NCBI RefSeq assembly: GCF_000003815.2
Contig: NC_049989.1
Span: 19,477,165 to 19,541,164 of the forward strand
Direction of reading: 5' to 3'
Length of the DNA stretch: 64,000 nt
Source: Branchiostoma floridae
Lineage: Eukaryota; Chordata; Leptocardii; Amphioxiformes; Branchiostomatidae
Under the pieces are notes generated by a model that did not search any database, was not told the origin of the DNA, and worked only from the letters and a program-made list of their open reading frames with translations. Shown piece after piece: positions 31,313 through 42,405 of this stretch; position 1 is the stretch's first letter; every line of letters starts with the position of its first letter. A program made the position numbers and the translations under genes.

Positions 31313-34300
31313 ATGTCGCTGTCCACTCAGCAGGGCGATGACGAAGACAACAACATCCTCGTGGCTAAAGTGGACAACGCCAGGAACATCTCCAACATTC
31401 TCAAAGCCATTCATTTTCGAGACGTAGGAAAAAGTTGCGATGATCTTGTAGTGGGGAGGGGGGCATTTTCTCGGCGTGTAAAATATTATATTATGTGCAT
31501 GCAACTTGTAGCTCAAGAATGTAGAACATGACTGTGTGATTAGAACTAAGGAATGGACATATTATAATTGATAAAGAACAGACGACAATAGGCATACGTT
31601 ATTCAGAAAAGTATCTTGTTAACTCTTGAAAAATAGTGTTGTGTTTTGACCAGACATATACGATATATTGGGGTCATACTGTATTTATACTAGAAACGTT
31701 ACTGACATGATCATATGGATGACATCCTTTGAGAACCTACAAAACAACATGCAAAAAAATCAAGCAAAAAGTTGGTATCACCTGGTCACGAAAGTGGTCA
31801 CGAAGGCTTGAACAAATGATATTTTTACTACTAGTACTTTCCAAGCAGAGGTTAGTCTCCGGTTGTTTTTTAACGTTTTTTTTTTAGTCGTTTTTATCGG
31901 GCTTTCTATTTTTTTTTTAACGTTATATCTTGCTTTGTCAAAACCTACTTCAAGAAAAATGACCAAATAGAAAGCCTGATAAAAACGACTAAAAAAACGT
32001 TTGAAAAAACAGCCGGAGCCTAACCTCTGCTCAAGGAGAGTAATTTATATAGCATCGTGGAACCTATTTTGGGAAACAGAGGAAAATGTATGTGTACACA
32101 GATGTCATCCATACTAGTAGATAAAATCAACTTGGCACTAACCCCTGGAAATATGAACTGTCTGCCTTCATGACCTCTGACCTTATGACAAATTTCCCAG
32201 ACTGCCACAGTGTTTGCGTCGTCCAATGGGCTGAAGGTGACGGTGGAAGAGTCCAAGTGTGTCCAGGCCAACGCCTTCATCCAGGCGGGCGTGTTCCAGG
32301 AGTACGCCATCCGCCAGGACTCCGCAACCTTCAAGGTCAACCTCACCGTACTGCTGGTAAGGTCACGCAGGGTCAAGGTCATGTGCATCATCATCCGCAA
32401 TCTGAACCATTAGTTGAATCTATGCATATATTCTTTTTGTGGAATGCTCGACACTTGGGGTGGGTACCAGTACAAAACCGTTTCTTTTTTGTACCAGTTT
32501 TTCTTGGACCAGTCCAGAAAAAACGGACCTGAAAAAAATCAGTACACCAGATGTTGGACCGATTAGAAAATCAACAGATTATACTGGCAAGCCTGCACAT
32601 GATTTGGGGCTTACAGGTCCAAGAAATTAATAAGAGTGAAGTAGAGGATAGTTGACAGAGTTATATTCTAATTCTTGAGCCAAGTGGGCAGGATGGTTAA
32701 ACATTTATGACTGAATGAATACACAGATCATAAAGTATTCAATGTGCAAAGTGTATGTTTACAACAAAATCAGTACTAGTACTTAAATGATGTTTTATCA
32801 TGATTGGTATTCTTTTTCTTACATTCTTTGCCACTTAAGGCATAAATTTGTTCATTCTGCAGCTGTTTTTATACAATTTTGCAGTATTGTTGGACATTTT
32901 TTTCAGTAATGTACATTGTGCAAAAATTGTTGGGCACATGGATGTCATTGGTATACCGTACTTATGACCTAACCAGGATGATGCTTGTTTCCAGGAGTGT
33001 TTGACCATATTTGGCAGTAGTTCAGCACCAGGAATGAACACTGCTCTTAAGATGTGCTATGCTGGATACGGCTCTCCTCTGCAGTTATTGTGAGTACAGA
33101 TTTCATATTGATAACATTTTCTTTCTCACTGAATCAGGCCAAATTGACTTGATCCCTTTTATCCTGGATCCCATCCCTCTCCTCCTACCACCTTTTATCT
33201 CCCCAACCAAAATCAGGTCAACCAAAATCAGGTACCCATTCTTACTCCTGGGTAGAGTGAGGAAAGTTGTGTTAAGTGCCTGTCCTAAGGGCACAAGATC
33301 GGTAGCATGACAGGATCCAAACCCAGGACCTTTGGGTTTTGGCCAAACACCCTGTGCACAGTTATGCCAAACGAACCCACAGTTTTGAGGCATACTAGTA
33401 TTTATCAGCCTGGGTCCCAGCCATTTTAGCTATAGTATGCTCGACCTCTCCCTGTTTCCCATGGGGTGAACTATTTGGCCCATGAGTAACAGAAAGAAGT
33501 CACTAAAGCTAAAGTGTACTATTCCATTTACCCCAATTTTCTTTTACTATCAGGTTAGAAGAGGGAGGCGTACTGACTGACTGCAGTATCAAAACAATGG
33601 AGCCAGATGAGATGTTAGATTTCGGCTTCTCCAGCGCCAATGTGGAAAACAAAGTTATCATGAAGGTAGGTTGTTCTTTTTCATATCTACTTCCTATCAA
33701 TGTTGACTATCGCCATTTCTGTACTTTATTAGCTTATATTTCAATTAATACTGTTTCAAAATGCACTGCATGCATTAAATCAACTGTACCCCTAACTCCT
33801 TCCCTTACACCAGTCCGAGTGTTTAAGAGAAGCGTGGAGTGAACTGGACATGACCAGTGACGTTCTACCAATGTCTAACAGTAACTGTACCCCTAACTCC
33901 TTCCCTTACACCAGTCCGAGTGTTTAAGAGAAGCGTGGAGTGAACCGGACATGACCAGTGACGTTCTACCAATGTCTAGCAGTAACTGTACCCCTAACTC
34001 CTTCCCTACTCCAGTCCAAGTGTCTAAGAGAAGCGTGGAGTGAACTGGACATGACCAGTGACGTTCTACCAATGTCTAACAGTAACTGTACCCCTAACTC
34101 CTTCCCTACTCCAGTCCGAGTGTCTAAGAGAAGCGTGGAGTGAACTGGACATGACCAGTGACGTTCTACAGATCTTGATGTCTCCAGACAAACCTTACTT
34201 CAGACTCTCTACCTTCGGATATGCAGGCAGCATTCATGTAAGTTCCAACAAAGTTCTGGTAGCAGCTGTATTGCCCATTCTCCTATGCAGAGACATCCAA

Positions 34301-36184
34301 TGGCACCAGCAAACTCCCTCTTGTCTACTCTGCTGTCTCAACCGTCACCATCATAAGCTGGAACTGATGGTGACGGTTGAGATAGCAGAATACAGACAAG
34401 AGGCAATTTCAGTTCAGTTCAGTTTTATTTGAGTCCAACTTGCACGTGCACTGTACAGACAGGCACGTGAAATCTGTTGGCCCACAAGGGCGCTGCACAT
34501 TTGCTGACGCTGTTGAATGAATGAATGAATGAACTTTATTGCACAACATTTGTACATGGTACAATTGTAAGGCAACAGTAACAAGTCAATTAATACAATG
34601 ATACTCGTCTAAGTTCTATAACTACATACAAATATAGTATACAAATGTGAACATAAATGGCGTATTGACATAGTGTAATATGCAAGTTTAACAAGTTGGT
34701 CTGTTACTGTACAATAGATTCTCTCTTTTTTAGAGCATTACAAATGTATTGGCCTAAATACGAAGATATGTAGTCTGGACATGACATAAGTAGATTGAAA
34801 GTACATGTGTTTGTCTTTGGTAAAGATGTCTCTGTGTAGGAGAATGGTATTACTTTACTAGTAAGTAGCTTCTTTCCTCGACATTTTCGATTAGAAATTA
34901 GGCAGCAATCAATATGAAAAGTTTAAGAGAAGGACTGTGAGAGACTTGAATGTGTATTTGAAATTGTACTTGCCGTTTTTTTATACAGGCTGACTACCCA
35001 AAGGACTCAGATATGGTGGAGTCTTTCCAGTGTGAGCAGACTCAGACTAACAGGTAGGGGACATTTGCCTTGTACATAGTTGTTGTAGTGCCTGTTGTAG
35101 TAGTTTACTATAACAGTTTATTTTCAAAACAATATGTGTAGTGAAACAGTAACAAATAGGCTGGTAGATGTGCCAGCCTGTAATCTATTAACTTACAAAT
35201 TCTTTTTCATTTTGTTGAATGAAAGGAATTGCTATCAAATACAGCAGAGGAGCTCTAAATTACAGCCAGATAAAGATGAATTATCAATGATTAAGTTATT
35301 ACATTGATGAAGGTTAGACATCCAGGTAATAAGATATGCCAAAAAGCAGTTACTCAAGCAATTGATTTTTGATTTCCAAAATCATATCCAGTTGCTTGAG
35401 TAACTGCTTTTTAGCGAAAGTCATTACAAGTGGTCCAGCCAGCCAGCCACAGACTTGTGCCTGCAATACTGATGTCTTTCACTAGAGGGCATTTATGATC
35501 TTTGTCTATCATATGTAGGTACAAGCTGTCCCTCCTGAAGCCGTCGGTCAAGGCCCTGTCTCTGTCCTGTAAGATCTCCATCCGAACTGACCACCGAGGA
35601 TTCCTCTCGCTCCAGTATATGGTCAGGAACGAGGACGGACAAGTTTCCTTTGTAGAGTACTATGTGAGTATTTTAGAGTACTATGTGGTATTTCAGTTTT
35701 CTTAATTCTCTCTCATTCAGTCATTTAATCACTCACTCACTCACTTGCATACACTTAATTCATAACCCCATGTTTTTGAAGAGCCAACGTTTCAATGATT
35801 ACCTGTCATCTTCTTCAAGGCAAAAATGACTGCCAGCAGATCAAGTTCACTTTGCAAAGTTGCGTGCTGTTCCCTAGCCGGCTATATTCCTCTGGCCGGC
35901 TTACTCCTCTATTTGTTCCATTTCTACGTTTTTCCAGCAACCCGGAGTCTGGTAGAGACTAACTTTGCACTGCAGCTAGGTGATATTGCAGTATCAAATG
36001 TAAAGTACTGTCACATGTACAGCTATTGTTAAACAACAATGAGATAATGCAGTTCCAAACATTATGTATTGAATAGTTAAGCTTCATCTAGTCCTGAGTT
36101 ATTTTGTATCCTGTAGTTTATTTCAACCTCTGATTTTATTTGTTTGTTTTTCAGTGCTGTCCAGATGAAGATGTGGAGGAATAA
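31313..36184 (+). CDS. RAD1: RAD1 checkpoint clamp subunit, complete, eight exons
   Basis: RAD1 joins RAD9 and HUS1 in the ring-shaped 9-1-1 clamp that is loaded on damaged DNA to activate ATR (family knowledge). Exons: 31313-31423, 32201-32356, 32995-33089, 33554-33665, 34115-34237, 34989-35053, 35519-35663, 36155-36184. Phases agree at each join and total 278 aa; the human protein is 282 aa. The start MSLSTQQGDDED and the segments LKAIHFRD, KCVQANAFIQAG, SELDMTSDVLQILMSPDKPY, RLSTFGYAGS, ISIRTDHRGFLSLQYM and VEYY match the family along its whole PCNA-like fold. The short last exon encodes CCPDEDVEE. Exon 5 is preceded by three tandem decoy copies of its acceptor and head, and only the fourth continues into the full exon. 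Confidence 0.95.
31841..32036. mobile_element. MITE family C copy in RAD1 intron 1
   Basis: CCAAGCAGAGGTTAGTCTCCGG at the left pairs with CCGGAGCCTAACCTCTGC at the right. Inside, TTTTTAGTCGTTTTTATCGG pairs with CTGATAAAAACGACTAAAAA, so the element can fold along most of its length. Confidence 0.75.
33150..33375 (-). mobile_element. tRNA-derived SINE copy in RAD1 intron 3
   Basis: The minus strand has TTGTGCCCTTAGGACAGGC and CACAACTTTCCTCACTCTACCC, the core of the 11129 and 26600 copies. The tRNA-like head (CCTGGGTTTGGATCCTG) is diverged. Confidence 0.65.
33771..34175 (+). repeat. tandem array of a 100-101 bp unit containing the RAD1 exon 5 acceptor and head
   Basis: Four units have acceptors ending at 33813, 33914, 34014 and 34114. 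Each has a pyrimidine tract, AG and about 57 nt of exon 5 (TCCGAGTGT through GACGTTCTAC). Units 1-3 then revert to CAATGTCTAACAGTAACTG, the spacer leading to the next acceptor; unit 4 continues with AGATCTTGATG into the real exon. Reading on from any of the first three acceptors meets a stop within the next unit. Confidence 0.9.
34317..34402 (+). repeat. imperfect hairpin in RAD1 intron 5 (pre-miRNA-like or small MITE)
   Basis: CCTCTTGTCTACTCTGCTGT + CTCAACCGTCACCATCA pairs with TGATGGTGACGGTTGAGATA + GCAGAATACAGACAAGAGG around an 11 nt loop. The stem is about 37 bp with a few mismatches. No transcript evidence is available. Confidence 0.6.
35338..35416. repeat. inverted repeat in RAD1 intron 6
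   Basis: AAAAAGCAGTTACTCAAGCAA and its complement TTGCTTGAGTAACTGCTTTTT flank about 36 nt. The right arm and its ATCATATCCA lead recur at 1003-1043. Confidence 0.7.
35848..35965. mobile_element. MITE family B copy, one arm truncated
   Basis: CTAGCCGGCTATATTCCTCT + GGCCGGCTTACTCCTCTATTT leads to CGGAGTCTGGTAGAGACTAA. The left terminal repeat is lost. It is in RAD1 intron 7. Confidence 0.65.
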
Positions 36185-36593
36185 TTTGTGTGAAAACTTT
36201 AAAAAAATGATTGAACCAAAGTCGGTTATTGCAACCCTTAGGAAACTCTCTCATGATCGCAATGCCTGGCAGTAGCGGACCAACATCACTGTTTCCACTT
36301 TTAAAACTGCTGTAGAGGGGAAAAGATAGAAAGAAAGGACTCCAAACTACTAGACTTCCATACTTCAGGATTAGAGTGGCTGTCCACCATTCTCTAAACT
36401 GAAATTTAGATCTTGGTAATGACTATCATACATGATACTTTTGTATGTATGAAGTAAAACATCTAGTTTTGTTCTTGTTTGTTCCCTGTCACCATAGTTG
36501 TAAATAGCTCTGCATTCCTTTTATGTATGTACCGAACGGGAACCTGACTCATAAAAGCATTTAGTTTCAGTTCCAAAAACTAAAGTAAGTGTA

Positions 36594-36599
36594 AATAAA
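36594..36599 (+). promoter_or_regulatory. RAD1 polyadenylation signal
   Basis: An AATAAA hexamer lies about 410 nt after the RAD1 stop codon at the end of an AT-rich stretch. Confidence 0.5.
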
Positions 36600-36813
36600 T
36601 AACATTCTTGATATAAACATGTGTTTATAGGAGGAAAATGCTTGCTTCTTTATTTTCCTAATAAAAGTTGATAAGCATAGTTAACAACAATCTTTGGTGA
36701 ATATGATAGATGATAGTTGGTAATAGGTAAGATCAATCCTCCATCTACAAAGTAGTAACATAAAAGGTGTTCATCAATATATTGTAGTGATCTTTTTATA
36801 AAAATGTACACTT

Positions 36814-37146
36814 TCAGAGCTCGAAATACTTTTTTCTGCATACCTGCACTGGTGCAGGTAACATTGAAAATTACCTGCACCAGACAAATTTTACCTGCAC
36901 CACTTTGAATTTAAGAACTATGGATCAAACTTAAATTGTTCAGGAACTATTGCTATCTTTTATAATTTATTGGTGGAAACAGTTGGTGCAATAACAATCC
37001 ATATACACCTGCATCATAGGACATTTATGTATAAAACCCAGTACATTCACCAGTGCAGGTTAGGTGCAGGTAGACACCAGAAATACCTGCACAGCACCAA
37101 TTTTACCTGCACTAACCTGCATATGCAGGTGGTATTTTGAGCCCTG
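36814..37146. mobile_element. hAT-like non-autonomous element with internal CCTGCAC repeats
   Basis: The ends CAGAGCTCGAAATAC and TATTTTGAGCCCTG are inverted and match the CAGGGCTC-type termini common in hAT MITEs. The arms carry many copies of ACCTGCACC and GTGCAGGT. No exact 8 bp target duplication could be shown. Confidence 0.65.
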
Positions 37147-37569
37147 ACTTTGTAGCAAAATTAGCTAAATTTTTTCTTTAAAATGTGCACTTTGTAGCAA
37201 AGTTGGGAGGGGGCATTTTTACACGGACAATGAATTTTAAAATGTACGTGTATTTGACAAGAGTAGGCGTTGAAACTCCTACCATTTTCTCATCATTCAT
37301 CTATACGGAAACATTAAGGTGTTTATTATGTTTACCTTTATGGAAAAGAAATATATTGTTTTCACTACATTTCGTTGTCTTCTTTTCCAAACAAATAAGG
37401 TCAATGACCTTTACAGGTGGGCTGTTGCTGTGGAGGTGTTCGATTACATAATGTATCGATTAACTGGTTGTTGATGTCGTGTTTTCATCAGTAAAGTTTC
37501 ACATTGGAACAGAGTTGGTAGGGGTCATCTCGACACCCACCACATTTTAGATAGTGTAAGTATGGAAAT

Positions 37570-37614
37570 CTTGAAAATGGAAAGAGGTACATCGTACCTC
37601 TTTCCATTTTCAAG
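37570..37614. repeat. perfect 21 bp hairpin
   Basis: CTTGAAAATGGAAAGAGGTAC, loop ATC, then its exact complement. Nothing else nearby explains it. Confidence 0.75.
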
Positions 37615-37697
37615 TGTTGATAATATTTTGGACTTAACAGTAAATGACACGTTTAAGCTACACTTTGTTAGCAGTAATAGTGGATGGTAACGTTGCC

Positions 37698-37872
37698 TTA
37701 TCTCCAAGCAGATCCTACGGTGCCATAAGATAGTATCAAAGCTGGCCAAGGAGTATAGCCAGTCAAAGGGAGTCAGACGGGCTCCGGTAGCATACACACT
37801 CCAAGGCCGGCTTCACTCCTCTGCCAGCTTCTGATAATACCTTATGCTACCGTAGGATCTGCTTGGAGATTG
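37698..37872. mobile_element. MITE family A copy
   Basis: Near-perfect inverted ends (ATCTCCAAGCAGATCCTACG and CGTAGGATCTGCTTGGAGAT) with paired internal blocks (AGATAGTATCAAAGCTGGC, GCCAGCTTCTGATAATACC). Confidence 0.85.
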
Positions 37873-38819
37873 ACGTTTCCGCCATTTTGGCCTCTCTCAA
37901 ACTTGTGACGTATTTCCTCCAAGCAGAGGTTGTGATGGGGAGATTGCGACTTTACGATTAAGACAGCTCTGCTCCGTGTTCTGAAAAAGACTTTGTTCTT
38001 CCAGGGACGTTATATGATATAACGTCCTTGGTTCTTCTGTAGCCTGGATCCTTACACTCGCTACCCCTTTTAGATTAGTGACTTTAAGGAGTCCCGGTAG
38101 AAAAATAGGATGGTACCCAGGTTAGCCTGTGTTTACACAATCTCTCGCTGGCTGGGGTTAATGACCCCCGGCGGCAATACTATAGGGCCGGCCGCTAGGA
38201 GCGCGATTTTAGTCAGGCTAGTACCCAGGTTAGTTCTTCTGTATAACCATACTCTGTTAAGTCTTTTGTGCAACCTTCCTGACCACTTTCCAAACTCTTC
38301 TTTTTCTGCACACTCGCATTAGTTTTTGAGTTACAAGAGTACGTCATCCAGATACTAGTAATCGAATCAATACGGCCTCGCACTTTGTCTAATGGACCCT
38401 CTGTGTGCCGCGCACGCGCCGCTTCACGGCATATCCATCACTGTACCACCGAGGAGAAAGCCCCCCTCATACCGGCCCGACCTGGCGCCTTTGTTAGGAC
38501 CTTGCTCCATCATCTTCGCGGTGACGTTTTGTTGGGCACAAATACTACAGGCGGACAGGCCGGCTATTTTCGGGTGGGTCACGTATGGCGAGGGGTCAAG
38601 CAGCGTTCAGAGGGTCACCTAAGGTTTGTGTTGACCTGAACACGGAAGGTCAAATGAGTCACAAACTATACACACACAAACAACATTTGGGCATATTTGT
38701 TAAGGTTCACGTGCCAGATCATAGTTCATTTTCCACTCTGTGTCACAAAGTGTTGATTTCATGGCTAGTTACAAAGTTATGTCGTTATTTTAAGCACCAT
38801 GTCAGTCTTGTTCAGTTCA

Positions 38820-39116
38820 AGCTATATATCGATGGTGGATTCCGTTAGCATAATGGATTTCTTTTTCTTCACAAGATATCACTATAGAATTGTTAAGTTT
38901 TCTTTTGGTCAGAAAAAAGAGTGTTTTCTACCCCTACTCAAGCCATAGTGCTCAGAATTCCAAAATACTATTTTGGCATTGGATGTTTAATTATAGTAGG
39001 CAACGTGCAATGCTAATAAGGTTGTAACCGAAAGAAAACCTTACAATTTTACAGTGATATCTTGTGAAGAAAAAGAAATCCATTATGCTAACGGAATTCA
39101 CCATCGATATATAGCT
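38820..39116. mobile_element. MITE with long (about 90 bp) terminal inverted repeats
   Basis: AGCTATATATCGATGGTGGA + TTCCGTTAGCATAATGG at the left is mirrored by CCATTATGCTAACGGAATTC + ACCATCGATATATAGCT at the right. The match continues inward through CTTCACAAGATATCACT with few differences. Confidence 0.85.
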
Positions 39117-41084
39117 TTTTTTCTGTCTGAATATCGGACACCATAAGGAGTGGTTAAGCGTATTTATGGGATCCAACTTTTATACTGACATGACTGAATG
39201 GAAGAGTCAATGTTGCATTTACCTTTTAGAATAAGGGGATCTACTTAATACTAGTAATCAGCAATATTCACAGAAAACTGGAACGTCGTCTTTGTACCAC
39301 ATGGACCTGCGATTTTGTTGAAAGTTCCATGATAGAACTGTAAATGGAAACATATTATTGCTCGAGGGATTACGTCCGCGTTCGGCTGCGCCACTGCACG
39401 TTTGGACCTTAAAGCTGAAACTACATGGCACATACGAACATTCCCGTGAACTTCCATCTTAAAATTCTAGAACCATTGTACGACCTTGGTAGCTAGGCTG
39501 ACCTACAGGCGACCCTTTGACCACTGCTGACCGGGTCAGGACATACAACCGGACTCCAGTTTGACCGTCGATTCACCGTCTCCAACCTCTAGACTCCATC
39601 CGTCATGTTTTGTTCGATGTCAACAACATCAGTTCACGCTTCTGGTGCGGCTTGTATGGTCACAAAAGCCGTACAAGGGGAAAACAGAGGAAAGTGAAAA
39701 AAGCGAGCCGTCCAATTGTACGCACATTTCTTTAATAGTTGGTCAGGATGTTGTAAAGAATTCACAGATATTTTCCCCCATGGTTTTTGCAGTTATGTAG
39801 AAGTACGTAGATTTTTTTTAAAAGGAAGAGAAATCATAAGTAATAAGTACGTCAATTGCCGCCAAAGCTAGAAAGACCTTGCGCTATGGAAAGTTGGACA
39901 AACTAAGGGCTGTAGAATAAGAATATAAAATGGCTAAGACAATAAACTGGAAGCTATATCTTAATGAAACCATTGCTTCAAATTACCACTAAAAGTTTCA
40001 AGTCTCAACCACCTGTACGATTGCCAGTAAGCGCTGTCCGATGTTCCTTAAGAAACTTCCCTGTATCCAGTGTAAAATTAAACAACTTTCATACCTATTG
40101 CTGTCTACACAAACATCATATTATACTATTGAAAAATCTATTTTTTAGAGATTTCAGCGGACTTTTCAAACAAATCCATACATAAATACATCAGACGACG
40201 GATGGTAAAAATGACATTTGTTCAAGTTGACTTTTCCGCTCTCCCGCGGTCAGTTGGAACTTGGAACTTTATTCTTTGCTTTCAGATAGTAAATGTCCAT
40301 AGCAACATAACAAATATGAAATATAATAACCACAATGATAAAAAGAAACAATTGTAAAAACTACAATAAAAGACGGAAACGATAGTAAAACAATAATACA
40401 ATATCAACATAAAGCTAAACAGTTGTGAACTTTATAATTAATGATCCTGACCTGGGAAAGACCCTGACTGTTCTGGAATCAAACCGGTCCTTTGACGAAT
40501 CTCGTTCTTTATTCTCCCAGTCTGCTTCACGAAGGTAATTAATCGTCATGACCCGGTCAGGACCCCATAGTACACACGGTCTGACCTCACAGTCACCTCC
40601 GAGTTATTAAAAAAAAACATTGTCCGTGTACGCCTGTCTTTCTGTCTGTGTGTGCGTGTGTTTCAAGCAGATGGAAGGATCATGCTTTAAGTCGCAGTTT
40701 TTGACAGAATGCTTCGTCGCATCCTTTAGGACATGACGTTAAGCCGCTGTCCACTGATCATTGTGCTTGTCGGTAAAATGAACATGTAAATGCTGCAGAC
40801 AGCGTCCTCTATGTTACAAACAGTAATGATAGTCTCCAAGCGAACGTGTCAGCTGGATGAAAAAAAGAGAAGGATTTGGCCAAATAGGAACAAATAAGTT
40901 GCTATAGGTTTTCAGTCAGTCTTTTCCACTCTATCCACAGGCCGACCAGTTTACTTCAATGAACTCCTGCTTAAGGCTTTTATTCCCTACTTGGCTAAAG
41001 TCCCCCATACTTTTCGGTCATGTCTGGTAAAGACTAGGAAAATGATCTTTTAAAATGATCTTTTCAGTGAGCTAAACCAGACTG

Positions 41085-41166
41085 AGTACCATTCTCCGTA
41101 GTGACTGCTGGCTCAATACTTTCGCTTGCTAAGCCAGCGGTCACTACGGAGGATGGTACTCAGGCT
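41085..41166. repeat. foldback element
   Basis: GAGTACCATTCTCCGTAGTG + ACTGCTGGCT pairs with AGCCAGCGGTCACTACGG + AGGATGGTACTC around a loop of about 18 nt. The GGATGGTACTCAGG end recurs near 12998 and, diverged, at 38107. Confidence 0.7.
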
Positions 41167-41277
41167 AGAGGTAAACCGGTTCAATCTTCTTCTTTTTTTA
41201 ACGACTTAACCTTTACCCACCCCTCTGCTTGAAGCTCGGTGTAGTGGGTGTGACGATACCTATCTGTCCCCAGTAGT

Positions 41278-41449
41278 AATCTCCAAGCAGATCCTACATT
41301 GGCATAAGATAGTACCAAACTGGCCAAGGAGTGTAGTCAGCCAAGAGGTGTCCATTTGCTTTGTAGCGAAACACACTCCTAGGCCGGCTTCACTCCTCTG
41401 CCAGCTTTTGGTACTATGTCATGCTACCGTAGGATCTGCTTGGAGATTA
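41278..41449. mobile_element. MITE family A copy
   Basis: TAATCTCCAAGCAGATCCTAC and its mirrored end GTAGGATCTGCTTGGAGATTA with the usual paired interior. Confidence 0.85.
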
Positions 41450-41655
41450 CCCAGTAGGAGGTACTCTTCTCCATTCATGACTCACGCCTGGCGGTAATTG
41501 ATTCTTACTTTCTTCTCCACCTTTTGTTACGGAGCAGGAATGTCCAGGCTATCCGTCTTGCGGTGTTTAAGACACGGAAGTGATCCATCAAGACCAGGAC
41601 AGGTGACCTGAGGTGATTACAGTCATTTCCTCCCGCCCTCCATCCCCCACATGGC

Positions 41656-41942
41656 CTATTCTCCAAGCAGAGGTTGGGTCGCGGAGACAATAGTACTCGG
41701 GATTTTTACTGGCTCCCAACGAAAAATCGCTTTATACCAGACTCCATAGGTCGCTGGAAAAAAAAACCTAGAAATGCGCGCGCTGTTCCCTAGCCGTACT
41801 GTACTTCATGGCCGACTTACTCCTCTATTTGTTCCATTCTATGTTTTTCCAGCGACCTATGGAGTCTGGTAGAGACTAAAACATCCCGACCACTACTATC
41901 TCCGCGAACTACACAGTGACGCATTGCTTGGAGAATACATAT
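41656..41942. mobile_element. MITE with TTCTCCAAGCA ends, carrying a nested family B MITE
   Basis: The outer arms TTCTCCAAGCAGAGG...TCGCGGAGACAATAGTA and TACTATCTCCGCGAACTA...TTGCTTGGAGAA are inverted copies. Inside them a complete family B element (41735-41879) has paired ends CCAGACTCCATAGGTCGCTGG and CCAGCGACCTATGGAGTCTGG. Confidence 0.8.
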
Positions 41943-42071
41943 GGTCTAGGGTGCGGAAGGGGAGGGCTCCGAGCAGATGTTGGGTCTTGTTTTCAGTCTC
42001 GGTGTTTTTGTGACATTGATTGAGGGTCCTTGCGCTGAATTAAGAGCAATTGTCTACGAGTTACGCTGAGA

Positions 42072-42405
42072 TTACTCTCCAAGCAGAGGTTCAGTTCCCG
42101 TTATTTTCTACGTGTTTTGGTGTGTTTTTATTGGGCTTTCTATTTTGTATTGTTTTCGTAATGTCAGTTTGTCTGGCAGACATAAAGAAAAACCACCCCA
42201 AAACACCAAAGAAACAGTCGACTTGGAACTTTTGCTTAAAGAGTACGCTTTGAGAGACTTTGAGACTAAAAATGGCAAGTCAGAATTTGATCGCCTGGCT
42301 ACGAATAATCACGAGAAAAGGCTTTCCCTTTCCGAAGGCACCGAAGGCCTGGTGGATCCTTTTGGATACTGTGGGATATACTGATATCTGCTTGGAGAGT
42401 ACGTC
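42072..42405. mobile_element. MITE family C-like element
   Basis: CTCTCCAAGCAGAGGTTCAG at the left and CTGCTTGGAGAGTA at the right form inverted termini. Inside are the family motif ATTGGGCTTTCTATTTTG and mirrored AAAACACC/GGTGTTTT blocks. Confidence 0.6.

Noticed and set aside
32170-32532. 120-codon frame overlapping RAD1 exon 2
   Set aside because: It is in another frame from RAD1 and runs into intron repeat sequence, so it is a shadow.
33958-34143. Separate small genes encoded by the RAD1 tandem units
   Set aside because: The short frames merely reflect the repeated exon head and spacer. They have no independent start context or domain.
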